Source of the DNA: Ignavibacteriota bacterium
Lineage (GTDB): Bacteria > Bacteroidota > Ignavibacteria > Ignavibacteriales > Melioribacteraceae
Assembly (NCBI GenBank): GCA_016713565.1
Contig: JADJOX010000008.1
Location: forward strand, 372,001-436,000
Length of the DNA stretch: 64,000 nt
Direction: 5' to 3'
Numbering within the stretch: the first letter of the stretch is position 1; each line of letters opens with the position of its first letter. Made by a program: the position numbers and the translations under genes. Of this stretch, positions 44,364 to 55,103 are shown piece by piece. The notes under the pieces are model-generated. The model had not been told where the DNA came from. It ran no database searches and saw nothing but the letters and a program-made list of their open reading frames with translations.

Positions 44364-47054
44364 ATGTTCACTTTAGACAATATAAGAAAAATATTTTCTA
44401 TAACTCCGATTTTAACTTTTGTGTTTGTTTCCCTGAGTTTTGCCGGAACTACCGGTAAAATTGCAGGTAAAGTAATTGATAAATCTACAGGAGAGCCGTT
44501 AATTGGCGCCAACATTTTAATTGTGGGAACAAACTATGGCGGTGCGGCAGATATGGATGGTAATTATTTCATCATCAATATTCCACCCGGTAATTATGAA
44601 GTAAGAGCATCAAGTATTGGTTATACTCAAGTTTCATATAAAAGTGTAAGGGTTTCTGTCGATCAGACAACAAATTTGGATTTTTCATTAAGTTCTGAAT
44701 CTATTCAAATTAATGAAGTAGTAATCTCTGCTGAAAAACCGATTGTTCAGCATGATCTTACATCAACTGAAGCTAGTATAAGCGGTAATCAAATCTCAAT
44801 GCTTCCGTTGGAAGATGTCGCATCAGTTGTTAATCTGCAGGCAGGCGTTGTTGACGGACACTTTAGAGGCGGCAGAAGTAATGAAGTAAAATATTTGATA
44901 GACGGTGTTCCTGTTAATGACGCTTTTTCCGGACAGTCTTCATTATCTGCTGAAGTTAACAGTATTGAAGAAATTCAAGTTCTTACCGGAACATTCAACG
45001 CTGAATATGGAGAAGCTTTATCCGGAGTTGTAAATCAGGTTACTAAAATTGCAGGAGAAAATTATGAAGGTGAAGTATCTGCGTATATGGGCGATTATGT
45101 AAGTTCGCATTCAAATATTTTTGAAAATATTGATAACATTAATCCAATTAAAGTAAACAATGTTCAAGGAAATTTCAGCGGTCCAATTCCGGGGCTTGCG
45201 GATCTGCTAAAGTACTTTGTCTCCGGAAGATATAATTACGATGACGGATATATTTATGGAAAAAGAATGTTCAATCCGTCTGATGTTTCTGATTTTTCTG
45301 CAAATAATCCCGATGATTGGATAATTGGCGCGACCGGAGATAATAAATATATTCCAATGGCATTTAACGAAAGATTGTCTTTACAAGGAAAATTGTCGGT
45401 TAATGTTGGTGGAAGCAAAGGAATTGTACTTACAGGAATGTATCAAAATCAAAATTATAATGATTATAATCATTCTTATAAACTTAATCCCGACGGCAAT
45501 TATCAAAAGCATCATAATAGCTTTTTAGGAATCGGCAGCTACACACTTGTCTTGAATAATTCAGCGTTTATTGATTTCATTTTTTCTGGTATCAGATCGG
45601 AGTTCAATCAATATGTTTTTGAAAATCCTTTAGATTCAAGATATGTTGATCCGCAGATGAAACAAGTAGTAAGTGGAAACGCATTTTTAACAGCTGGAAC
45701 GGAAAATTGGCAGTTCAATCATACAACAACAACTTTAACGGGAAAAACAGATTTTACATGGCAGATAGATAATATAAATCAAATAAAAACCGGATTTGAA
45801 TTTCAGCATCATTCGTTGGATTATGAAGATTTCCAAATTGTAATAGATGCGTCGACAAATTTTAATCCAACTTTACCAACACCGGGTTCATTCAATTACA
45901 ACGTATATCAGGCAAACCCATTTCAATTTGCTTATTACTTACAAGATAAAATTGAGTTGGAATATCTTGTTGTAAATGCCGGCTCACGTTTAGATTATTT
46001 TGAACCTGACGGAGAATTTTTAATTAATCCGAATAAGATAAATGAATTGGACGAATTACAGCCGCCGTTTCCAGATTCACTTATTCAAAAAGCCGACGCA
46101 AAATATCAAATTAGTCCGCGTATAGGTTTATCATATCCGATAACCGATAAAGGTGCTATCCACATTTCGTATGGTCATTTTTTCCAAATTCCTCCATTTG
46201 AAAATCTATATAGAAATCCAAATTATAGAATTCCACTAACGGGAGACTTTCCTGAAAATGTGGGAAATACAATCGGCAATGCGAATTTAAAACCTCAACA
46301 AACAACAATGTATGAAATTGGTTTACAGCAGGAATTAAATGAGCAGTTTGGTGTTACGGTTACAGGCTATTATAAAGACATTAGAAATTTATTAAGCACG
46401 GAAATATTTATTAAAAATGAATTTAGAAAATTCAGCAGATTGATTAATAAAGACTATGGAGCTGTTAAAGGAGTTACATTTACGTTTGAAAAAAGATTTA
46501 ACGAAGGATATGGGTTAACTGTAGATTACACATATCAAGTTGCCAAAGGAAATGCTTCAGATCCAAATGACGCGTTTAATAAAGCACAAGCAAATCCGCC
46601 GATACTCATAAATAAACAGCTTGTTCCATTAAATTGGGATAGAACACATTCACTTAATTTTACATTAACTGCCGGAATTCCGGGCGATTATATTACAAGC
46701 ATGATTGGAAGATTAGGTTCAGGGCTGCCTTATACTCCTTCTGTTCAAAACCAAAGAACAGGATTGGAAAACAGCGACAATAAACCGGCGATATATAATT
46801 TAGATTTTTACATTACCAAATATTTTTCTATTGGCACTCATCAAATTTCGGTTTTCGCAAAAATATTTAATCTATTGGATACAAAAAATGAGTTAGATGT
46901 TTTTGGTGATACGGGAAGATCTGGTTACTCACTTGAATTAACCAGAGAACAGGAACAGCCAAGAGGAGTTAATACACTAAAAGAGTTTTTTACAAGACCG
47001 GATTTTTATTCCGCGCCTCGTCAAATTATTTTAGGCGCATCAATTACATTATAG
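44364..47054 (+). CDS. TonB-dependent receptor with N-terminal carboxypeptidase-like domain
   Basis: 896 residues from ATG 44364, chosen for AGGTG 7 bases before. Order: signal peptide (ending SFAGT), a CarboxypepD_reg-like domain (GKIAGKVIDKSTGEPLIGAN), plug (LPLEDVASVVNLQAGVVDGH with YLIDGVPVNDAF), and a C-terminal beta barrel. It should import a large ligand across the outer membrane with TonB energy. No SusD-type lipoprotein follows, unlike classic glycan uptake pairs. The shorter plug-barrel spacing and DUF-free structure set it apart from typical SusC (about 1000 residues). Confidence 0.88.
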   Translation: MFTLDNIRKIFSITPILTFVFVSLSFAGTTGKIAGKVIDKSTGEPLIGANILIVGTNYGGAADMDGNYFIINIPPGNYEVRASSIGYTQVSYKSVRVSVDQTTNLDFSLSSESIQINEVVISAEKPIVQHDLTSTEASISGNQISMLPLEDVASVVNLQAGVVDGHFRGGRSNEVKYLIDGVPVNDAFSGQSSLSAEVNSIEEIQVLTGTFNAEYGEALSGVVNQVTKIAGENYEGEVSAYMGDYVSSHSNIFENIDNINPIKVNNVQGNFSGPIPGLADLLKYFVSGRYNYDDGYIYGKRMFNPSDVSDFSANNPDDWIIGATGDNKYIPMAFNERLSLQGKLSVNVGGSKGIVLTGMYQNQNYNDYNHSYKLNPDGNYQKHHNSFLGIGSYTLVLNNSAFIDFIFSGIRSEFNQYVFENPLDSRYVDPQMKQVVSGNAFLTAGTENWQFNHTTTTLTGKTDFTWQIDNINQIKTGFEFQHHSLDYEDFQIVIDASTNFNPTLPTPGSFNYNVYQANPFQFAYYLQDKIELEYLVVNAGSRLDYFEPDGEFLINPNKINELDELQPPFPDSLIQKADAKYQISPRIGLSYPITDKGAIHISYGHFFQIPPFENLYRNPNYRIPLTGDFPENVGNTIGNANLKPQQTTMYEIGLQQELNEQFGVTVTGYYKDIRNLLSTEIFIKNEFRKFSRLINKDYGAVKGVTFTFEKRFNEGYGLTVDYTYQVAKGNASDPNDAFNKAQANPPILINKQLVPLNWDRTHSLNFTLTAGIPGDYITSMIGRLGSGLPYTPSVQNQRTGLENSDNKPAIYNLDFYITKYFSIGTHQISVFAKIFNLLDTKNELDVFGDTGRSGYSLELTREQEQPRGVNTLKEFFTRPDFYSAPRQIILGASITL

Positions 47055-47078
47055 TTACATCTATTCCAGGAGGAAAAT

Positions 47079-50000
47079 GTGTCGAGGATAAAAAAATATT
47101 CTGTTTTTTTCATCCTTAGTTTTTTAAGTATGATCGCGCATTTTAAAACTATTAACGCACAAAGAATAGTTGATAAAAATAAAGGCGATCACAACCAAAC
47201 GAGGAAAGGTTTTATGGATGGAAACCTTGCCGCCACAGTATATTATAATTTTGGTGAAATTGCTGATTGGGAAAATGAACCAAGTCGAAGCGGAGTTTGG
47301 CCGAAAGGGACAAACCATACTTACGTTGACGGAGTCGCAATTATCGTTCAAGCAGAAGCTCTAGATCCGCAGGGAAAATTAATTCATCCGTTGGAATCAA
47401 ATTATTACGAATTTACTAGGTATGACCAGGCAACAGGCGTAACATACGGATGGTGGTCTTTACCCGGATATGCCGCTCCATATATTTCAACGCCAGCAAG
47501 AAGCGATGATCCGAAAACCTGGCCTAACAGCTGGCCGGATAGACCTTCGGATTGGAACGGAACATGGAATGGCTATTTTGGTAAGGGAATTTTTAACGCG
47601 GATGTTGAAACTTACTTTGTGTTTGATGATAATGAAGACAGACAATATTTGCTGGAGAATAATTTTAGACCGGACGATCAAGATCCACTGAGAGGCGGCT
47701 TGGGAATGCAGGTTCGCGCGCGTGGTTTTCAATGGTCTCAAGTTTTAGCGGAAGATGTAATTTTTTGGTTTTACGAAATTACAAATATCGGCAATTATAA
47801 TTATGATAAAACATTATTCGCGCAGTATGTCGATTGGGGAATTGGCGGGCATGATAATTCATCGAACAATGCCGGAGACTATAACGAATTGTTGGACATG
47901 TCATACGCTTGGTCAACAGTTTCATTCGGCAGTCCCGGAAATTGGAGCCCGGTTGGGTTAGCAGGTTATGCATTCTTGGAAAGCCCAGGCGTTCCCGACG
48001 ACAGCAGAGATAATGATTCTGATGGATTAACAAATGAAAAAAGAGACAATGATGCGAAAGTTTTCATTAACTCCCCAAATGAAGACAGCTATTTGATCAA
48101 CGTATTTGCCGATACAACTAAATTCAATGAATTTTACGGATATTCATGGAGACCGCACTGGGACGCAGATGAAAACGCAAATTGGAGATCCTTTTTAGAC
48201 GCCAACAAAAACGGCACTTGGGACAGCAATGAATCATTAAATGATGATGTTGGTTCCGATGGAATTGGTCCCTTTGATGAAGGATATCAAGGTCCGGATA
48301 CGGATGGATCAGAAGGCAACGGTAGACCCGAACAAGGCGAACCGAATTTTGGAATACTCGACAAAGATGAATCCGATCAATTGGGTTTAACGGGTTTTGC
48401 AATATATCCCGTACATAAATATGAATTGGATAATGATGAAGAAAATTGGACGGTACTTTCCGGACTTCCGTCACCGCATGGACAAACATTAGCGGGTGTA
48501 AATTTAGCAAATTATTTTTCAAGCTATCTTTTCAGTATGAATGGACGCGATACTTATTCAACTTTGACGGGTGAAAATGAAGAAGCAGGCGAAACGGAAA
48601 GATTTTCAATGTCAATGATATTCGGTATTAACCAAAATGATTTATTCAGAAGGAAAAAAACAGTTCAGCAGATTTACAACGCTAACTATAGATTTGCAAA
48701 GCCTCCTGAAAAGCCAATTCTAAAGGCAATTCCGGGTGATGGAAAAGTAACGTTATTTTGGGATGACAGAGCGGAAAAATCTTTTGATGCATTTTATCAA
48801 AGAGTAAATTTTGAAGGTTATAGAATTTATCGTTCAACCGAACCTAATTTCCTTGAAAATAAAATAATAACCGATGCTTACGGCAAACCAACTTATAGAT
48901 CGCCGATTGCTCAATTTGACGTAGTAGACGGGCTGACCGGTTTGCATCCGATAAATGTTAACGGCGCTTTATTTTACTTAGGTGATGATACAGGTTTGAA
49001 GCATTCATTTGTTGATACAACTGTTCAAAACGGACAAACTTATTATTATGCCGTTTCCGCTTATGATCAAGGATTTACTTCTACTGATGTAACGGGAAAT
49101 TTTGAAGGAATTCCGCCTTCAGAAACAACAACCATTCTTAAAGAAGATATTAATGGTCAAATTACAACCGATGTGAATACAGCGGTTGTTACACCAAGAC
49201 CCGCATCAGCCGGATATGTTTCTCCCGAAATTCAATCGTTTGAAGCAAGCGGTCCGGGCAGCGGTCATGTTTCTATTACAATTCTTGATCCTGACTCTAT
49301 TAAAGATTTTCATACATATAAATTAGTCTTTAAGGAGCAGTCTGTATTTCATAATGATCCGCATCCATTATATTCTTTAATTGATTTAACAGATAGCGAT
49401 ACTTTAGTAAAAAATGTAATTATTGAGGATCAGGAAATTCAATCATCAGTTATAGATGGATTCACCTTGGATATTGTAAATGACACTCTTGTTACAATCG
49501 ATACCGATAATTCGAAATGGCTTGCCGGAAGCAGCAATTATTTAATTCAGCTTGGATTTGATTCAAGATTTGCGGCCGCGTATCAAGGTAAAAGAGTTTA
49601 TTACCCCGCTGATTTTGAAATACATATTACGGAACCAGGACAAGGCGATTTATCATTTCCGTCAACTTCATTTAGTCAGCCTATTCAATCAAATATTATT
49701 GTTAAAAATATTACCGATGGAATTGAGCATTCACAGTTTATTTTCAGAGATGAAAACAAAAATCAGGAGTTTGATAATGGCGACGCAATATTTATTGTAT
49801 TTGGAGATTCGATTGGAAAACCTGCGACAAATTTATCAAATCTTAAAATAGGCTGGTCTATGACTTTGGTAAACGATACAACAATAATTGAAAGTGATAG
49901 AATACATCCAAGTTATGGAGACGTTTATAAGATTAGTACAAAAAAACCATTTAGAAATGATGAGTTCTATCAATTTACGACTAAAGCACAAAAATTGGAT

Positions 50001-50333
50001 TTATCAAAAGCAAAAAAAGAACTTGATGATATTGCCGTTGTACCAAATCCATATGTTGGCGCCGCTTCTTGGGAAAAATATTCAAATGAAGTAGGAAGAG
50101 GTGAAAGAAAAATTAATTTTATTCATTTACCTCACAAATGCACCATAAGAATATATACTATCAGCGGCAAACTTGTTGATACAATTGAACATGACAGTAA
50201 TATTCAAGACGGACAGGAAAGCTGGGATTTAGTATCAAAGGATTCAATGGATATTTCATTTGGAGTATATGTATTTCACGTTGATGCGCCCGGTATAGGT
50301 GAAAAAGTAGGAAGATTTGCAATTATTAAATAA
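47079..50333 (+). CDS. Large secreted protein with T9SS-like tail
   Basis: 1084 residues. GTG start behind CCAGGAGG (47067-47073). Signal peptide ends KTINAQ. The middle has calcium-loop-like Asp/Asn repeats (DNDSDGLTNEKRDND, DANKNGTWDSNE). A fibronectin-III-like region follows (PPEKPILKAIPGDGKVTLFW, YYYAVSAYDQG). The tail (IAVVPNPYVGA, CTIRIYTISGKLVDTIEHD, FGVYVFHVD, VGRFAIIK) is a variant T9SS sorting domain with VPNPY instead of YPNPF. No enzyme motif seen. It lies between the TonB receptor and a PorV-like gene, suggesting a surface glycan-binding or receptor-associated role. Confidence 0.8.
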   Translation: MSRIKKYSVFFILSFLSMIAHFKTINAQRIVDKNKGDHNQTRKGFMDGNLAATVYYNFGEIADWENEPSRSGVWPKGTNHTYVDGVAIIVQAEALDPQGKLIHPLESNYYEFTRYDQATGVTYGWWSLPGYAAPYISTPARSDDPKTWPNSWPDRPSDWNGTWNGYFGKGIFNADVETYFVFDDNEDRQYLLENNFRPDDQDPLRGGLGMQVRARGFQWSQVLAEDVIFWFYEITNIGNYNYDKTLFAQYVDWGIGGHDNSSNNAGDYNELLDMSYAWSTVSFGSPGNWSPVGLAGYAFLESPGVPDDSRDNDSDGLTNEKRDNDAKVFINSPNEDSYLINVFADTTKFNEFYGYSWRPHWDADENANWRSFLDANKNGTWDSNESLNDDVGSDGIGPFDEGYQGPDTDGSEGNGRPEQGEPNFGILDKDESDQLGLTGFAIYPVHKYELDNDEENWTVLSGLPSPHGQTLAGVNLANYFSSYLFSMNGRDTYSTLTGENEEAGETERFSMSMIFGINQNDLFRRKKTVQQIYNANYRFAKPPEKPILKAIPGDGKVTLFWDDRAEKSFDAFYQRVNFEGYRIYRSTEPNFLENKIITDAYGKPTYRSPIAQFDVVDGLTGLHPINVNGALFYLGDDTGLKHSFVDTTVQNGQTYYYAVSAYDQGFTSTDVTGNFEGIPPSETTTILKEDINGQITTDVNTAVVTPRPASAGYVSPEIQSFEASGPGSGHVSITILDPDSIKDFHTYKLVFKEQSVFHNDPHPLYSLIDLTDSDTLVKNVIIEDQEIQSSVIDGFTLDIVNDTLVTIDTDNSKWLAGSSNYLIQLGFDSRFAAAYQGKRVYYPADFEIHITEPGQGDLSFPSTSFSQPIQSNIIVKNITDGIEHSQFIFRDENKNQEFDNGDAIFIVFGDSIGKPATNLSNLKIGWSMTLVNDTTIIESDRIHPSYGDVYKISTKKPFRNDEFYQFTTKAQKLDLSKAKKELDDIAVVPNPYVGAASWEKYSNEVGRGERKINFIHLPHKCTIRIYTISGKLVDTIEHDSNIQDGQESWDLVSKDSMDISFGVYVFHVDAPGIGEKVGRFAIIK

Positions 50334-50364
50334 TAAGAAGGTAACAATTTATTCGGGGGAAACT

Positions 50365-51399
50365 ATGAATAAATTATTTCGAATAATAATTTTATTCAAT
50401 ATTTTATTTATTTCGTATACTAACTCAACACTTGCGCAGAATGTTTCTAAGACTGGAACTACTTCAGCGGAATTTTTAGGAATAGGCGTTGGCGGCAATG
50501 CGCTTGGTTTAGGCGGAGCATTTGTAAGTGTGGCAAATGACGCTTCGGCGCTTTATTGGAATGCCGGTGGTATTGCCAATTCTGAAAAATATTCGGGTAT
50601 TGTTGTTCATACAAACTGGATTGCCGAAACAAGTTTTGACTATGCCGGGTTAGTCATTCCAATGGGCGAATTTGGTAATATTGGATTTAGTTTTACTTCA
50701 TTATCTATGGATGATATGAAAGTTCGGACTATCGAACTTCCGGAAGGAACAGGAGAATATTTTTCAGCGGGAGATATTTCATTTGGAGTTTCATACGCAA
50801 GAAAACTTACTGAAAGATTTTCAATCGGCTTTACAGCAAAATATATACAACAAAATATTTGGCATATGAAGGCAAGCGCATTCGCCATTGATGCGGGTAC
50901 GCTTTTTAAAACTGATCTTTTCGGTGGAATGACTATTGGTGCTTCTATTTCAAATTTTGGAACAACCATGAAAATGGACGGAAGAGATACTAGATATTTT
51001 ATCCGCGTGGATGATTCTAAATTGGGGTCTAACGACAGAATACCAACCAACATCGAACTTGATCAATGGGAACTTCCTTTAATATTCCAAATTGGCGTTT
51101 CTACATTTGTATTTAATTATGATGATTACAAACTATTAATAGCCGCTGACGCGATTGTGCCGAATAGTGATTATCAAAGTATGAATGTAGGCGCTGAATT
51201 TTCATTTTTGGATTACATTAAAATACGTGGCGGATATAATTCATTATTTCTGCAGGATGGAGAAGGCGGCTTATCTTTAGGCGTAGGAGTTAATTCTAAA
51301 ATGCTTCTCAGTACTGCGAAAGTAAATTTTGATTATGCTTATAGAGATTTTGGAAGATTGAATTTTATTCATACTTTTTCATTGGGTTTTGATTTCTAA
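50365..51399 (+). CDS. PorV/PorQ family protein
   Basis: 344 residues from ATG 50365 with GGGGGAAA just before; the longer frame begins inside the previous gene. Signal peptide ends TLAQN. The family block TTSAEFLGIGVGGNALGLGG followed by ASALYWNAGGIAN is typical of PorV/PorQ-like outer-membrane barrels, which shuttle T9SS cargo to the surface attachment machinery. It follows two T9SS-tailed products, so a dedicated partner is plausible. Confidence 0.85.
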   Translation: MNKLFRIIILFNILFISYTNSTLAQNVSKTGTTSAEFLGIGVGGNALGLGGAFVSVANDASALYWNAGGIANSEKYSGIVVHTNWIAETSFDYAGLVIPMGEFGNIGFSFTSLSMDDMKVRTIELPEGTGEYFSAGDISFGVSYARKLTERFSIGFTAKYIQQNIWHMKASAFAIDAGTLFKTDLFGGMTIGASISNFGTTMKMDGRDTRYFIRVDDSKLGSNDRIPTNIELDQWELPLIFQIGVSTFVFNYDDYKLLIAADAIVPNSDYQSMNVGAEFSFLDYIKIRGGYNSLFLQDGEGGLSLGVGVNSKMLLSTAKVNFDYAYRDFGRLNFIHTFSLGFDF

Positions 51400-51422
51400 T
51401 AAATAAAGTTGTTTTACTTTTA

Positions 51423-52940
51423 ATGAAAAAATATAATATTCTCTTTTTAATATTGTTTGGAAGTATAAATGATTTAAGTGCTCAGTCTTTTTTTGATGAA
51501 CTTAACAAAAATAAAATTCAGCCAAACACTGTTGTCGCTTCTATTGACACTATTAGCGTTACCGCTGAAGAATTCTTTTATAATTATGAGTATGGTCCGG
51601 CTTTTGCAAAAAGAGAAAAAAAATCAAAGGATATTTTTCTGAATAATATGATCAATGAAAAACTTCTCGCATTGGAAGCTTACGCACATGGCATGTTTAA
51701 TGATGCAAACACAAAGAATATTTATTATGATATTGAAGCAGATATTGCATCGGAAGAATTATTTAAAAATGAAATATATGATAAAGTGCAAATTAAAGAT
51801 TCTGAAATTAATAAAATTGCGGCGGACAAAAAATGCGAGTTGGATATACAATGGCTTTATTCCAAAGATGAAAATAAAGTTGACGGTTATTTAAAATCAT
51901 TGAGCAATAGAATAAGTTTTGATTCTTTGTTCAACTCACAGATTAACGATTCTGTTTTTGCCGATCAGAGATCGATGCGTATTTCGTTATTCAACCTCAT
52001 AAAAAAAAATAACGAACTCGCAAAAATAATAGATACAATGACAGTAGGAAATGCTTCGGCAAAAATAATAACTGATGATGGATTTTACATTTTTAAAGTA
52101 GTAAACAAAACAACAGATTTAATTAAAACTGAGTCTGAATCAAATAAACTAAAAAAAGAAGCTAAGGAATACTTATTAAAAAGCAAATCCGATTCGCTAT
52201 CGGAAGTTTATGTAAATGAGCTTATCATAAAAAGTAAACCAATAATTAAGAGAGACGCTTTCAATATTTTAAGATCATATTTAGGAAAATATATTCTAAA
52301 TAAAGATTTATATGCTGAATGGGAATTGGATAAAAAATTGGAATCATCTCTAAGTAATTTGGGCTTGACTAAAAACGATAAATATCCCGGCATTAACCTT
52401 ATTGAAACAAACAACGGAAATATCAAACTGGAAGATTTTATTTATTGGTATAATAACAGGGAACAATACTTAAAATTCAATAAATCAAGCAGAGATGAAT
52501 TCTCAAAATCGCTGGATAATTACGTATGGCAAATGTTAAGAGATAAATTATTATCAAAGCAGGCAAGGGAAAAAAATTACTTTGATAATGATTGGGTGAA
52601 AAAACAAAGTGAATGGTGGAAAGATAAAATTGCTTACGCCGCATTAAGAGATCAATATTCAAAATCCATTGTTTTGGAAAATAATGAAGTAAGTCTTGAA
52701 AATACAAATTTGACGGAAAAAGAAAAGCTTAATGATAAGTTATCAAAAAAAATTTTATATAAGATATTGGAGTTGAAGAAGAAATATAAGATCACAATCA
52801 ATAAACAGGTACTAGAGAAAATTAATATTTCATCTGAAAATAATAGAAAAGCAATTGACTTTTATACAGTGAAAAAAGATGGATTAATTCCGCGTCCGGC
52901 ATTTCCATCAATTGATCCGGACTGGGCCAATTGGCAATAG
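51423..52940 (+). CDS. SurA/parvulin-like periplasmic protein
   Basis: 505 residues with a signal peptide (about 1-20, ending LSAQS). The N-terminal part (IDTISVTAEEFFYNYEYGPA, then NNMINEKLLALEAYAHGM) has the SurA-N chaperone pattern. A degenerate rotamase-like segment lies around 135-230 (CELDIQWLYSK, IITDDGFYIFKVVNKTTDLI). The proline-isomerase active site cannot be confirmed. A chaperone for outer-membrane proteins of this locus is the likely role. It follows the PorV-like gene by 23 bp. Confidence 0.7.
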   Translation: MKKYNILFLILFGSINDLSAQSFFDELNKNKIQPNTVVASIDTISVTAEEFFYNYEYGPAFAKREKKSKDIFLNNMINEKLLALEAYAHGMFNDANTKNIYYDIEADIASEELFKNEIYDKVQIKDSEINKIAADKKCELDIQWLYSKDENKVDGYLKSLSNRISFDSLFNSQINDSVFADQRSMRISLFNLIKKNNELAKIIDTMTVGNASAKIITDDGFYIFKVVNKTTDLIKTESESNKLKKEAKEYLLKSKSDSLSEVYVNELIIKSKPIIKRDAFNILRSYLGKYILNKDLYAEWELDKKLESSLSNLGLTKNDKYPGINLIETNNGNIKLEDFIYWYNNREQYLKFNKSSRDEFSKSLDNYVWQMLRDKLLSKQAREKNYFDNDWVKKQSEWWKDKIAYAALRDQYSKSIVLENNEVSLENTNLTEKEKLNDKLSKKILYKILELKKKYKITINKQVLEKINISSENNRKAIDFYTVKKDGLIPRPAFPSIDPDWANWQ

Positions 52941-52945
52941 TTAAT

Positions 52946-54238
52946 ATGAAAATATCACATATAAATATTTTGTTCTTATTGACATGCACAGTTTTTATTT
53001 CATGCGGTTTTAGTGATAAACATGATGAAAATAATTTGACATATTGGTCTTCAAACAATATGGATGAAATTAGATTTGCCAAAGCATCAACTGAAAATTG
53101 GAATAATAATAATGAACATTTTAAAGTCAGTTTTCAACCCGTCCCGGAAGGTCAATCAAGTGAAGAAATTATACTTGCAGCGGTCGTAGGCAAAACAACT
53201 CCGGATATTTATTCAAATATGTGGCAGGGCGATGTTGAAGCTTATGCCGAAGCAGGAGTTTTAATTCCCTTGGATACCTTAGACGGTTTTATGCAGTTTA
53301 TTTATAAAAGATGCGATTCAACGGTTGTTGAAGAAATTAGAGCATTAGACGGACATATATATCAAATCCCATGGAAAATAAATCCAATAATGTTGATTTA
53401 TAATGAAAATATAATAAATGGTTTAACACTTGGTTCGCCGCCAAAAACTTATTCGGAATTTTTATCATCTTCAAAGGAGTTTCAAAATGATGAAGATGGT
53501 GACGGCTATGTAGATAGATGGTTTGGATATTCCGAAGTGCAAGTTACATGGTGGCAGAGATTTTTCGATTTTTATCCATTGTATCTTGCAGCCTCCGGCG
53601 GCGCGCCATTAATTAAAGACAGGAAAGCCGTTTTTAACAATAAATATTCTGTAGAGGTATTTAAATTCCTACGGACTTTATATTCAAAAAATTATTTTTC
53701 AATTGAAAAATTATCATCGAGACAGGATGTGTTTTTATCAAGCGTAATAGCGACAAGATTTACAGGTCCTTGGGAAATATCGCACGCGGATAAATTTGCA
53801 CCGAAAGGTTTCAAATACAGTTTTACCGAAATGCCAATTCCGGATGATCATACCGGTCCGGTTTATACTTATGGTGATCCAAAGAATATTGTGATATTTA
53901 ATACTTGTAAATATCCAGAACGGGCTTGGCAATATTTAAAAACCATGATTGATGATGAAGGTGATTTGCAATTATTAAAAATCACAAATCAATTACCAAG
54001 AAGAAAAGACCTCTTAACAAATACATTGTTCGAAGATTATTTCAATAATAATCACAAAATGAAAATTATTGCTCGGCAGGCAAAATATGTAAGAGGAACT
54101 GACGCATCGCCGGTTTTAAAAGAAATATTTGATTTGATCTCTCAGCAATATGAAGCGTGTGTTGTTTATGGAACAAAATCTCCGGAACAAGCAGTTAAAG
54201 ACGCCGCCGATGCAGTTAATTTATTATTCCTTGAATAA
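52946..54238 (+). CDS. ABC sugar transporter substrate-binding lipoprotein
   Basis: 430 residues from ATG 52946. Lipobox FISC (Cys17). Family-1 binding-protein pattern: LTYWSSNNMDEIRFAKASTE, AAVVGKTTPDIYSNMWQGDV, QIPWKINPIMLIYNENII, then RFTGPWEISHA. It would catch oligosaccharides in the periplasm for the two permeases that follow. The start is 5 bases after the SurA-like gene. Mannooligosaccharides are the inferred ligand from the downstream enzymes. Confidence 0.88.
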   Translation: MKISHINILFLLTCTVFISCGFSDKHDENNLTYWSSNNMDEIRFAKASTENWNNNNEHFKVSFQPVPEGQSSEEIILAAVVGKTTPDIYSNMWQGDVEAYAEAGVLIPLDTLDGFMQFIYKRCDSTVVEEIRALDGHIYQIPWKINPIMLIYNENIINGLTLGSPPKTYSEFLSSSKEFQNDEDGDGYVDRWFGYSEVQVTWWQRFFDFYPLYLAASGGAPLIKDRKAVFNNKYSVEVFKFLRTLYSKNYFSIEKLSSRQDVFLSSVIATRFTGPWEISHADKFAPKGFKYSFTEMPIPDDHTGPVYTYGDPKNIVIFNTCKYPERAWQYLKTMIDDEGDLQLLKITNQLPRRKDLLTNTLFEDYFNNNHKMKIIARQAKYVRGTDASPVLKEIFDLISQQYEACVVYGTKSPEQAVKDAADAVNLLFLE

Positions 54239-54239
54239 A

Positions 54240-55103
54240 ATGAAAATTAATAAAAAGAAAATATTGCCTTATATTCTTGTATCGCCATACTTAATACATT
54301 TCGTATTGTTTATTGCATTCCCGGTCATTTTTTCAGTAGTACTTACTTTTCACAAATGGAATATAATCTCGCCGATGAAATACATTGGCATTAATAATTA
54401 CGTAAGACTATTTCAAGACGCGACATTTTTTAAATCAATATTGAACACACTTTTGTTTCTCGTTATTCACATCCCGCTTCAAATCATTGTCGCGTTATTT
54501 TTAGCGGAAATATTAAATCAAAAAATTAAGCTGCAAGGATTTTACAGAGCCGCATTTTTTCTTCCTGTGATTGTTTCAGGAGTGGTTGTAACAATTATGT
54601 GGCAGCAGTTATTCGGATTTGATACTGGAATATTGAACAGAACTTTAATAAAATTGGGTCTTGGAAAAGTAGGCTGGCTTACCGACCCTGATATTGCAAT
54701 GATTTCTATTGCGGTAATGGCGACATGGAAAAATGTCGGATTATATATTGTGTTATTTTTAGTAGGACTTCAAACTGTGCCCGCGCACTATTATGAAGCC
54801 GCAGATCTTGAAGGTGCGACGAGATTACAGAAATTTTTTAAAATTACATTACCAATGATAAATCCAACAATTTTTATGATTGTAATTCTTTCAACAATCG
54901 GCGGCTTCTCACTCTTTATTGAGCCTTATATTATGACCGGCGGCGGACCATTAAACAGCACAATATCGGCAGTACTTTATATTTATAAGCAAGGGTTCTT
55001 TTATTATCATATGGGTTATGCCGCAACTTTGGGATTATTTTTTGCATTCATAATTTTTTTAGTAGTTGTAATTCAGAAAAAGTTTGTAGAGTCGGATAAT
55101 TGA
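54240..55103 (+). CDS. ABC sugar transporter permease (MalF type)
   Basis: 287 residues, six membrane helices. The EAA loop is EAADLEGATRLQKFFKITLP. The ATG 54240 begins 1 base after the binding-protein stop; a longer frame from 54150 is inside the previous gene. It pairs with the next permease. The ATPase is not encoded here, as in many carbohydrate ABC systems that use a shared MsmX-like ATPase. Confidence 0.92.
   Translation: MKINKKKILPYILVSPYLIHFVLFIAFPVIFSVVLTFHKWNIISPMKYIGINNYVRLFQDATFFKSILNTLLFLVIHIPLQIIVALFLAEILNQKIKLQGFYRAAFFLPVIVSGVVVTIMWQQLFGFDTGILNRTLIKLGLGKVGWLTDPDIAMISIAVMATWKNVGLYIVLFLVGLQTVPAHYYEAADLEGATRLQKFFKITLPMINPTIFMIVILSTIGGFSLFIEPYIMTGGGPLNSTISAVLYIYKQGFFYYHMGYAATLGLFFAFIIFLVVVIQKKFVESDN

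Noticed and set aside
44364..47054. SusC call for the TonB receptor
   Set aside because: Shorter than usual SusC and no SusD partner follows; generic TonB receptor is safer.
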